The notes below the pieces were generated by a model, which saw nothing but the letters and a program-made list of their open reading frames with translations, was not told where the DNA came from and made no database searches. 64,000 nucleotides of DNA, taken from NCBI RefSeq assembly GCF_000247815.1, contig NC_021693.1, positions 1,303,463 through 1,367,462 of the forward strand, read 5' to 3'. Source of the DNA: Ficedula albicollis (Eukaryota; Chordata; Aves; Passeriformes; Muscicapidae). Numbering within the stretch: position 1 is the stretch's first letter; each line of letters begins with the position of its first letter. Shown here in pieces: positions 11,421 through 23,400 of this stretch. Made by a program: the position numbers and the translations under genes.

Positions 11421-14400
11421 ATGGCCGTCCACACTTCTAGCCCTACTGCCGCCGCCGGCGCTGCTGCTTCCTCCTTGCTCTCCCCGACCTCGCGGGCCTT
11501 CGGCAGCACCGGCGCCCCCGTGCTCGCTGAGTGCCCCGGTAACGATGATGAGAGCGAGAGGCGCCAGCGCCGCCTCTCCAGGGCCGTGGACTCGTCGCTG
11601 CAGGGCCTCGGCTCACCCTCGCTCAGGTAGGATCATTGCGCGGGGCTGGGCTGAGAGGGGAAGCCCGGTCACTGACACCGCTGGGCTCGGGCTGGGGGAG
11701 AGCCCGGTCACCGGCACTGCTGGGCCCGGGCTGAGAGGGGCAACGCGGGCACCGACAGTGCTGGGCCCGGGCTGAGGGGAACGCGGGCACCGACACTACT
11801 GGGCACGGGCTGAGGGGAACGCGGGCACCGACACTACTGGGCATGTTCTGAGGGGAACGCGGGCACTGACACTACTGGACTGCTTATAGAAAGATTGTTG
11901 GATAACTAACGTAAAACACCAAAGCTCTAAATATTTTTGTTGGAGATTGAGGTCTTGATGCTGCTGAACCACTCCATCAATGCAGAGTTTAGTTACATTT
12001 GTGGGTCAGGAGCTGTGCTGTTGTCCCTTACTTTTCCTGGGTGTTACTGCATCCACTGAGCTAATGACCAAGCTACTTGGAAAATACCCAGTCCCTTCCA
12101 GGTGGGTTTCTGGGCTGTTTGCTGAGCAGTATTCCTACAGACTGGCCCACTTCATCCTAGAATGGGTTGTTTGTTCTGTTGTTCTGTTTGTCCTTCACTC
12201 CAGGACTGACTCTAGCACTGTTGATAACACATCTGTGACAATGACAGCTCCTCTGTGACCTTGTTTCCACTCCTCTGTCTGTCCCTATTATCCATCCTGC
12301 TCTAACAGAGCTGTGTAAAAGTTTCCATGGTCTGCAATTTTGTCTTGACTAAGGGTGAGCTCTATTACTTCTGTTCTCATTCTACATTAAGAAGTAAGAA
12401 AATAGTGCCTTAATCCAAAGTGAAGTGACCACTGTGTTGCAAAGCTGACACATCCCACATAGCTCTTCTGTGCTAAGCAGAATCATCTGTTTCCTAGTCC
12501 AGTAAGTCACAAAGTGATGGGAGTTTTTTTACTTATTTTTTAAAATACAGGTTTTCCTTTCTCCTAAGATACCAAGCCTGGTGATAGTTTAGTTGGAAAA
12601 TGTACCATCTGAACAGATGGAGGAAAAATCTTTCACAGAAAATATATGCCTATTTCTTTAACTGATGTTTAAGATTTTTTTTCACTAGGTAGGAACACGG
12701 GCTGAGGGAGAGCCCAGGCACCGACCCCGCTGGGCTGGGACTGAGGGGAGCCTGGCACCGACCCCGCTGGGCTGGGACTGAGGGAGGGCTTGCAGCCGCC
12801 GCTGGCCCAGTGGAGCAACGCGCAGATCTCGGAGCACTACAGCACCTGCATCAAGCTCTCGGCCGAGAATGTGAGTCGGGGCGGCCGCCTTTGAGCCCTG
12901 CGGGATTTAAAACCCCCCTCAGTGCGGTTCAGGCGGTGTCGGAAACACTTTGGGGTGGGGCAGATTAAGGGACCATAAAGGTGTCTGGTCCCAATCGGGC
13001 CCTCCCGCAGCACGTGGGTTCTTTCCCCACGGTTCTGGAGTATCTCTGAGCAATCCCAGGAGAAAGTTCCTGTGGGATTTCCCAGGCATCAGTTCCTGCC
13101 CATTCCTCTCGTCCCATGGCTGGGCCCCGTGGAGCAGAGCCTGGATGCATCCTCCCAAATTCCCCCTCGGATATTTAGAGCTGAGATCCCCTCTCTGCCC
13201 AGCCCCAGCTCCCTCAGCCTTTGATCATCAGGGATGAGATGCTCCAGATCCCTCATCTTTGTCCCTCTCGACTGGAGCTTCTTGTCCCTCCTGTCCTGAT
13301 GATCCTAGAGCTGGACGCAGCACCCCTAGGGCTGGATCACTCCCTGATCTGCTGGGAATGCTCTTCCTGGTGAATCCCAAGGGTGGCCTTGTCCCCAGGA
13401 TACTTTGCTAGTCGGGGCACTTTGTTGTCCCTCAGCTCCTTCTCCACGGGGATCACCTCCAGCCTGTGCCAGTGTCCAGGGCTGGCCCTCCCCAACTGCA
13501 AACTCCCCAAACTGCCTTAGTTTGAATTTCAAACTATTCTCTATTAAATTACAGACAATTCTCTGCCCATCTTTCCAACCTCTCCCCGTTCCTCTGCCAA
13601 GAGGAAGCCGTGGCCACAGCCAGGCTGGTGTTGCCCTCCCCTGGTGCCACCAGGCTGTCCCCTTGGTCCCCAGGGTGGCCCTGGCCAGGGGAAGGGTCCC
13701 CAGCTGTGTTTTGTTGCAGAAAATCACCACCAAAAATGCCTTTGGGCTGCACCTGATTGATTACATGATTGACATCCTGAAGCAGAAGAACTCTGAGCTC
13801 ACCAACTTCCAGGTCAGAGGGGTCCCTGCTGCTGATTTGTTTCCACCTCCAATTAACGCTGGGATTAATTAATGTGAAACCTCCAATGTTGCCACCAAAA
13901 CTCCCTGGGAGAGGCAGCAGGAATCAGAGGCACCAAGTCCTTCAAAGGCTGAGTGCTCCCAGTTGTGGTGTTCAAAAAAGGTTCAAAGTAGGACTTGGGA
14001 GGCCTCAGAGGTAAAAACAAGGCTGGAAAAGGAAGGAAGGTGGTGCTGGGCTGGTTCTGATCCAAGAACTTGCCAGAGAAAAGAGAAAATCCTGGGAATT
14101 GTTAGGAGGGAGAGGTGGATTCCTGCATGGATGAGCAGGGACAGGAGTTTGGGATGTGGCCCCCAGGAGCTCCTGAGGGAAGGATGGGAAAAGGGGCTCT
14201 GAGTGTCACTGGGGGGTCTTGGCATTCCTGGTGGGATCTGGGCTTGGAAAAGGCCCTTGGAATTTTACCCCCTTCTCCTCTTTATGCTTTGGTAAAATGG
14301 GATGATCCCAAAAGGCTGACCCTGAGGAAGGAGAGGTCCTGGCAGACCAAACCTGCCCCTTTCTGCTTCTTCCCATGGGTGAACTCAACAATTCCTAAAG

Positions 14401-17400
14401 GATTTTTTAGCCGTGATCCCCAAAAAACCCAAAGCAAACTATGGGGAAAACACCCCTTTGGGGGAGATCCGTAGCTCCCACAATAACCCTGTTATCCATG
14501 ATTTTCCATGGGAAATCAGCTCGGGGATGCTTCAGGTGAGATTTTTCCCTTTCCAGCTGGGAATTCCCTGTTCCTCTGCAGGTGGCAGCCGGGACTCTGG
14601 ATGCCAGCGCCAAGATCTACGCTGTGCGCGTGGATTCCATCCACGCCGACGCCTTCAAGGTCCTGGGCCACCTGGGCAAGGAGCCTGGCCCTGCCAAGGA
14701 CCTGGACAGCCCCCAGGAAGGTGGGAATTCCCTCTTTTCCTCTCCAAAATCCCGGGAAATTCCCTCGTTTCCCACCCGGCAATGGGAGGAGCCTCAGCGC
14801 GCTTTTGGGAGTTTCGAGGAGATTTTGGATTAATTGAGTTCTCCAAGGGTTGGGAGATTCCAGGGTGGTTCTGCTGGGATGCTGGAGCAGGGAGGGATGG
14901 GAGGAGGAGCTGGATCTGTCACTCAGTGATTTCAGATTTCAGTTTGGGATTAAACAGGGGCAGTTTGGGGTCAAACAGGAGCAGTTTGGGGCCACACAGG
15001 GGCAGTTTGGGATCAAGCAGGGGCAGTTTGAGATTAGCTAGAAGTTTGGGGTCAAGCAGGGACAGTTTTTTGCCCAGCAGAATCCATAAAAAGCCTCTGG
15101 GACATTGCTGATCCCAGCAGATCCCGCCTCAGACGGAAATTCCGACCCGCTGCAGTTTGTTGTACAGGTTCCAGGTTTCCTTCCTCCTTTGGGATATTCC
15201 AGCCCATATTTTGAGGTGGGATTTGTCCCTTTGCCCATGCCAGACTCCAGCCCAGACCCCAAGGCTGCCAGGAAAGAAGCAAAGCCAAGGAAGAAGCAAA
15301 GCTTCAAAACCATCGAGCAGAACCTGAGCAACATCAACGTGTCTGAGGCCACCCGCAGGCACGAGGTGAGCTCGGCTTCCTCCTCATCCTCCCCATCCCT
15401 GCTTTCCTGCTTTTCCATTCCTCTGGCATCTCAGAGCCACCAGTGTGGGAATTCAGGCTGGGAAAAGGATCCTGGAATGGTTTGGGGCAGAAGGGCCTTA
15501 AATCCCAGCCAGGGTCACCATCCCAGCCTGGGACATTCCCAGGGATGGATTTACCAGGGAGGAGCTGCAGGAATTCTATCCCAGACTTTTCCAGGAGAGG
15601 GAATTCCATCCCTCCCCTCAGAGCTGATCCCTCCTGGAACTTCCCTTCCTGCCAGGCCACTTCAGGACTGGCTGGGATTGGGATTGGGATTGGGACAAAT
15701 CCTGGGATCCCCCTGTGACAGCAGAGCCCTCCTGTCCCTGTTTGTCCCGTGATCCCAGAATCCCAGTTTGGGATGGATCAATCCCATCTCATCCCAGCCT
15801 TCCCATGGGCATGGACAGCTCCCACTGTCCCAGGCTGGGACACTCCCAGGGATGATCCAGGAGCAGAGAGGGAAGAATTTCTTCCTAAAAATCCAGCACC
15901 TGGAGTCCTGGAATGCCTTGGCTTGGAAGAGACCTCTCAGCTCATCCCATTCCAGCACTTCCCACTCTGCCAGGCTGCTCCAGCCTGGCCTGGGACACTT
16001 TCAGGGGTGGGAAGGAGATGTGGGGATCGTTCTCCTTGGGTCCAGAGCCTCTCCCTACCCCTCTCCATCCTCTTCATTCCCTGATTCCCATTCCCCAATT
16101 CCCATCTCCATTCCCTGATTTCCATTCCCTGATCCCAATTCCCATCCCCATTCCCTGATTCCCATCTCTGTTCCCATTATTCAGTTCCCACTCCTTTCTA
16201 GGATCCCCATCTCCATTCCCCAATTCCTGCCCCATTCCCTGATTTCCATTCCCCAATTCCCATCCTCATTCCCTGATTCCCATCTCTGTTCCCATTCCCA
16301 GATTCCCATCCCCATTCCCTGATTCCCATTCCTGGATTTCCAGGTGGATCCCATGTTCCAGAGAGCAGCCGCCTCTTTTGACGAGTGCAGCACAGCCGGG
16401 ATTTTCCTGACGGGGCTGCGCTCCCAGAGCTTCCAGAGCCGCCTCCTCTTCCACTCGGAGATTGTCCCCCTGCCCTCCTCGGAGAGCCTGACCCTGCCCA
16501 GCTCCCTCCCTGTTCCTGTGGCTGGCCTCAAAGGTGAATCCCAGCCTTTTTTCCCAGTCTTTTCCCTGCTTTTCCCAGCCTTTCCTGTGTTTTCCCAGGT
16601 TTTTTTCCCCCCTGCCTTTTTTTCCCCCCTGCCTTTTTTTTCCCCCTGCTTTTTTTTCCCCCTGCTTTTCCCAGCCTTTTCCCTGCTTTTCCTGCCCTTA
16701 TCCAGCTCGTTTTCCCAGGCCTTTATTCGCTGCTCAGATCCCATTCAGGCTGATGGAAAACTGGGAATTGTGGGGATCTGAGGGTCTGAGCCAGGTGGGA
16801 ATTCCTGAATTTCAGATCCTGTGCAGGAATTTTGGAGGTTTGAGGTCCTAAGCCAGGTTGGGAATTCCTGATCCAGGTGGGGATTCCTGCTGGTATCCCA
16901 AGAATTCCCCTGTATCCCATCTCTCTGCAGCCCTGCTGGCCCCGTGCCTGGAAAAACGCCGGATCTGCTCCTCCCTGGCCGGATTCCAGTTCACCAAGTG
17001 GGATGAGGAGAGCCATGATGAGGTGGGTGGGGATTCCTGATCCAGATTCCTGAATCAGGTGGGAATTCCTGATCCAGGCAGGGGTTCCCGATACAGGTAT
17101 GAATTCCCATCCCAGGCAGGGAATCAGGCAGAATTCCTGACCTGGGTTAGGAATTCCTGACCCAGGCAGAATTCTTAACCCAGGCAGGGATTCCCGCCCC
17201 AGGCGGGATTCCCATCCCAGGCAGAATTCCCATCCCAGGCAGGGATTCTGGATTCAGGCAGGGATTCCCTATCCAGGCAGGGATTCCCTATCCAGGCAGG
17301 GATTCTGGATCCAGGCAGGATTCTGGATTCAGGCAGGGATTCCCCATCCAGGCAGGGATTCCCCATCCAGGCAGGGACTCCCTCCCCAGGCAGGATTCCC

Positions 17401-20400
17401 TATTCAGGCAGGGATTCCCCATTCAGGCAGGGATCCCCACCCCAGGCAGGACTCCCACCCCAGGCAGGACTCCCCATTCAGGCAGGGACTCCCTCCCCAG
17501 GCAGGATTCCCCATTCAGGCAGGGATTCCCTCCCCAGGCAGGGATTCCCCATGCAGGCAGGATTCCCTATCCAGGCAGGATTCCCCATCCAGGCAGGATT
17601 CCCCATGCAGGCAGGGATTCCCCATCCCAGGCAGGATTCCCCATCCCAGGCAGGATTCCCCATCCCAGGCAGGATTCCCCATCCCAGGCAGGATTCCCCA
17701 TCCCAGGCAGGATTCCCCATCCCAGGCAGGATTCCCCATCCCAGGCAGGATTCCCCATCCCAGGCAGGATTCCCCATCCCAGGCAGGATTCCCCATCCCA
17801 GGCAGGATTCCCCATCCCAGGCAGGATTCCCCATCCCAGGCAGGATTCCCCATCCCAGGCAGGATTCCCCATCCCAGGCAGGATTCCCCATCCCAGGCAG
17901 GATTCCCCATCCCAGGCAGGATTCCCCATCCCAGGCAGGATTCCCCATCCCAGGCAGGATTCCCCATCCCAGGCAGGATTCCCCATCCCAGGCAGGGATT
18001 CCCTCCCCAGGCAGGGATTCCCTCCCCAGGCAGGGATTCCCTCCCCAGGCAGGATTCCCCATCCAGGCAGGGATTCCCTCCCCAGGCAGGATTCCCCATC
18101 CCAGGCAGGATTCCCCATGCAGGCAGGATTGCTGTGTTGCAGTCGGTGTCGGCGCTCCTGGAGAAGTTCCGCAGGAGCGAGCAGGTGTTCAATCCCAACC
18201 TGGATCCCGACAGCGACAACGAGGAGGGCTGGGCTCCCTCCCAGCTGGAATTCCCACCGGATTCTCCGGATGGAGACAGGAGCCCGGAACCCCAGGAGAA
18301 CAACAAGAGGTGGGGATGGGGATGCAGGGCTGGGATTGGGGCTGGGGGGGATTCCAGGGAGAATTCCCAGTGCCCAGGGAGAAATTCCCAGTGCCCCGTG
18401 AGGTGTTCATTTCCTGCTCCAGTCCTGGGTGCATCCAGGAATGAACTCCAGGAATGAATTCCAGGGATCTCTCTGCCTTCCAAGGAGAGCTTTGGCAAAT
18501 CCAGGTGGTTTTCCAACAGAACTGAGGCTCTGGAACCCCCAGTGCCTCAATCCTAGAGCTGGAACAGGGATAACAAGTCGTGGGAATGCTGAGGGAATTC
18601 TAAGCAGGGATAACAAATCCTGGGAATGCTGAGTAGGGATAACAAATCCCGGGAATGCTGAGGGAATTCTGAGCAGGGATACCAGATCCCGGGAATGCTG
18701 AGCAGGGATAGCAAATCCCAGGAATGCTGAGCAGGGATATCAAACCCTGGGAATGCTGAGCAGGGATATCAAACCATGGGAATGCTGAGCAGGGATAGCA
18801 AATCCTGGGAATGCTGAGCAGGGAGAGCAAATCCTGGGAATGCTGAGCAGGGATATCAAACCCTGGGAATGCTGAGCAGGGATATCAAACCATGGGAATG
18901 CTGAGCAGGGATAGCAAATCCTGGGAATGCTGAGCAGGGAGAGCAAATCCTGGGAATGCTGAGCAGGGATATCAAACCCTGGGAATGCTGAGCAGGGATA
19001 GCAAATCCCGGGAATGCTGAGCAGGGATATCAAACCCTGGGAATGCTGAGCAGGGATAGCAAATCCCGGGAATGCTGAGCAGGGAGAGCAAATCCCGGGA
19101 ATGCTGAGCAGGGAGAGCAAATCCCAGGAATGCTGAGCAGAGAGAGCAAATCCCAGGAATGCTGAGCACTGCTGTTCCTTTGCAGGCCCGAGAGAGCTCC
19201 CTTTGCCGAGGGGGACATCGGCACGCTGAGCCTGCACGTGTCCCTGAATCCCGGGGAATATTCCTACTTCAGCCCCCGCACCCTCGCCATGTGGGCCGGC
19301 CCCGAGCACTGGCGCTTCCGGCCCCGGCAGCCCCGTGAGTGCCAGGGCTGGGATCCTGGGATGGGGAGGGCTCCAGTCCTGGGATCCTGGGATGGGGAGG
19401 GCTCCAGTCCTGGGATCCTGGGATGGGGAGGGCTCCAGTCCTGGGATCCTGGGATGGGGAGGGCTCCAGTCCTGGGATCCTGGGATGGGGAGGGCTCCAG
19501 TCCTGGGATCCTGGGATGGGGAGGGCTCCAGTCCTGGGATCCTGGGATGGGGAGGGCTCCAGTCCTGGGATCCTGGGATGGGGAGGGCTCCAGTCCTGGG
19601 ATCCTGGGATGGGGAGGGCTCCAGTCCTGGGATCCTGGGATGGGGAGGGCTCCAGTCCTGGGATCCTGGGATGGGGAGGGCTCCAGTCCTGGGATCCTGG
19701 GATGGGGAGGGCTCCAGTCCTGGGATCCTGGGATGGGGAGGGCTCCAGTCCTGGGATCCTGGGATGGGGAGGGCTCCAGTCCTGGGATCCTGGGATGGGG
19801 AGGGCTCCAGTCCTGGGATCCTGGGATGGGGAGGGCTCCAGTCCTGGGATCCTGGGATGGGGAGGGCTCCAGTCCTGGGATCCTGGGATGGGGAGGGCTC
19901 CAGTCCTGGGATCCTGGGATGGGGAGGGCTCCAGTCCTGGGATCCTGGGATGGGGAGGGCTCCAGTCCTGGGATCCTGGGATGGGGAGGGCTCCAGTCCT
20001 GGGATCCTGGGATGGGGAGGGCTCCAGTCCTGGGATCCTGGGATGGGGAGGGCTCCAGTCCTGGGATCCTGGGATGGGGAGGGCTCCAGTCCTGGGATCC
20101 TGGGATGGGGAGGGCTCCAGTCCTGGGATCCTGGGATGGGGAGGGCTCCAGTCCTGGGATCCTGGGATGGGGAGGGCTCCAGTCCTGGGATCCTGGGATG
20201 GGAAGGGCTCCAGTCCTGGGATTCTGGGATGGGAAGGGCTCCAATTCCTTCCCAAAATCGCACAGAACTCCTTCATGCCCAGACCTCAATCAGTTTCTGC
20301 TCCCACAAAAATCCACAGATTCCTGGAAACCTGGGAGCCGAGGCTGATCCCGGCTGCTTTCCCATGAAAAAGGGGGAAAATCTCTGTGGGTGACCTTTGC

Positions 20401-23400
20401 CTGAAGGGGATGTTCCAGTTGGGAATGAGCCAGGTGTGCTCATCCTGGCCTCAGGCAGTGACACCCCCGTTCTTTTCCTTCCTTTTCCCTTTTTCCCTCT
20501 TTCCCTTTCCCTTCCTTCCTTTCTGGAATCGATCCTCCCTCCCTCCCTTCCCCCTTTTTCCACCCTTCCCTTCCCTTTTTTCTCCCTCAGCAGCCCCAGG
20601 CCTGGAGAAGAATTCCCGGCAGAGGATTCCCAGGAAGGTTTTCGAGTTTGATTTCCAGGAGGACATCGACTTCCAGGCCCATTTCCGTAAGACCAAGGTG
20701 CCCACAGAGCCCCTGGGATTCCTGGGATTTGGGCAGCTCCAGTTTTGTGTGTGAGAGGCACCACAGACCTGCCCCTTTCCACACAAAACACTCCCTGCTT
20801 TTCCATGGAAAGCTGCTGGAGTTTTTCCATGGAGCTGTCTGATCCCATTCCCAGGCATCCACAACTTTGGCCAAATCCATCCTGGAAAGCCAAAACCTCC
20901 GGAGCACCACACTCCCTGCAGACTTCAACTACGAGCCCCAGAACCTGGGGCAGCTCTTCCTGAAACCCATTGTCAAGGTGAGAGAATTCCCCAAGGAATC
21001 ATCCCAGGGGGTTATCCCAAGGAATCATCCCAGGGAACCATCCCAGGGGGTCATTCCAGGCAGTTATTCCAAGGAAGCATCCCAGGGAATTATCCCAGGA
21101 AACCATCCTAGGGGATCATTCTAAGGAAGCGTCCCAGGGGGTCATTCTAGGGAATCATCCCAAGGAGTTATCCCAGGGGGTCATCCCAGGATGGAAGGGG
21201 ATGAAGGGACAAGTCCCAGCCTGTTTCCAGGAATATTTTGGAATATTTTCCCCCAGCTCAGCCAGCACTTGGATCCAGTGGAAGCCTTGGCTGCCGAGGC
21301 TGGGATTGAGGACTATGACTACAACAACCCCAACGACACCTCCAACTTCTGCCCTGCCCTGCAGGTACAGCCAGGGCATCCCTGCCCCAAAAACGCTGTC
21401 CAGGAATTCCTGAGGGAAGGAATGGGAGGGGCAGGGCCCTCCTGGCATCCAGCCCAGCCTGGGACATTCCCAGGGATGGATTTTCCAGGGAGGAGCTGCA
21501 GGAATTCCATCCCAGCCTTTTCCAGGAGAGGGAATTCCATCCCTCCCCTCAGAGCTCATCCTTCCTGGAGCTTCCCTTCCTGCCAGGGCTGGCTGGGATT
21601 GGGATTGGGATTGGGACAAATCCTGGATCCCCTCTGGGGCAGCAGAGCCCTCCTGTCCCTGTTTGTCCCCAAATTCCAGAATCCCAGTTTGGGATGCATC
21701 AATCCCAGCCTTCCCATGGGCAGGGACAGCTCCCACTATCCCAGGCTGGGATACTCCACGGGATGGAAAAACTTTGGGATTGCTGCACCCTGCACCTGCC
21801 TTGGCTTCAGCCTCGGCCCAGTTCCATGGGGATAAACCCCAATTCCATGGGGATGGGATAAACCCCAATCCCATGGAATAAACGCCAATCCCATGGGGAT
21901 GGGATAAGCCCCAGTTCCACGGGGATAAGATCAGATCCCATGGGAGTAAACCCCAATCCCATGGGATAAACCCCAATTCCATGGGGATGGGATAAGCCCC
22001 AATCCCATGGAATAAACACCAATCCCATGGGGATGGGATAAGCCCCAATTCCATGGGGATGGGATAAGCCCCAATCCCATGGAATTAAACCCCAATTCCA
22101 TGGGGATAAGCCCCAATCCCATGGGGATGGGATAAACCCCAATTCCATGGGGAAGCCAGGCAGGAATTCCCCCCTCTGGAGCAGCTCTGGTGACTCTGGT
22201 GTCCCCCCCGTGTCCCTGCAGGTCCCTGACAGCGATGACGATCCCGATGCCGATGCCACAGAATTCCCCAGCGAGCTCCCGGCTCCTCCCGAGGCTCCAG
22301 AGCTCTCCCAGATCAACGAGGGGAACGTCCCGGCCTGCGGGGAGCTGGAGCTCATTGCCGAGCCCCAGAAGGTGACTGGGAGCACTGGGAGGGACTGGGA
22401 ATTCTTCCCCGGCACTGGGACTTCTTCACCAGCACTGGGGAATTCCACCCTGAGCACTGGGAATTGCTCCCTGGACTGGGCTGGAGCAAAAACCTCTCAG
22501 CACCTCCAGGGTTAAAAATCCCAGGACACCCCTGTGGTGCAGGATTCCAGGGTTTGCCAGGATTCCTGGGATTGGGCAGGAATTGTCATTCCCAGAGGAA
22601 CAATTCCCAGGATTGTCATTTCCAGAGGAACAATTCCCAAATTAAACACTGGGATTGCCATTCTCAGAGGAACAATCTCTGAATTAAACACCGAGATTGT
22701 CATTCCCAAAGAAACAGTTCCTGGGATTGTCATTCCCAAAGAAACAGTTCCCAAATTAAACACCGGGGGTTGGGCAGCCAGGCTGCCCTCACCATTATTC
22801 CCACAGAAAATCAGGAATGATGACAGTTGTGGCTGTGATCCCGATGATGATCCCAGATAATCCCAGATTCCCTCCCCAGATCCATAAAATCCACATCCAG
22901 TACGCCAAGATGGCCAAGAGGATGGACATGAGGCGGCTGAAGCAGAACATGTGGGAGCTGCTGACAGAGCAGGAAACGGAGGTGGGCAGGGAAATTCCTG
23001 CTGGGAATTCTACAATTGCTGCCCAGTTCTGTGGGATAAACCCCAATTCCATGGGGATGGGACGAACCCCAATTCCGTGGGACGAACCCCAATTCTGTGG
23101 GATGAACCCCAATTCCATAGGACAAACCCTAATTCCATGGGGATAAACCCCAATTCCATGGGGATAAACCCCAATCCCGTGGGATAAACCCCAAGTTCCC
23201 CTTTGGGCTGAGGTTTCCAGGGGTTTTCCTGGGAATCTCAGGGCTCTGCAGTTCCTGGTTTGTCCCAAGCAGAGGGAGGAACCCAGGGAAGGGACAGACG
23301 TGGAAGTGGCCGGAGAGAAGGTCCTGAGTGACCTCACCAAGGATCTGCTCCACAGGTCAGGAATGGGGATGGGAAAATCCCAAATGGGAACGGGAATGGG

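Noticed and set aside
11980..12258. 92-codon frame in NCAPH intron 1
   Set aside because: No homology is recognised, it sits inside an AT-rich insertion, and its length is not unusual for random sequence.
19238..20393. Overlapping 335-507-codon frames with 31-residue periodicity
   Set aside because: These are repeat translations of the 31-bp array in NCAPH intron 9. Only the first ~95 bases (to 19334) are true coding sequence, in one frame.
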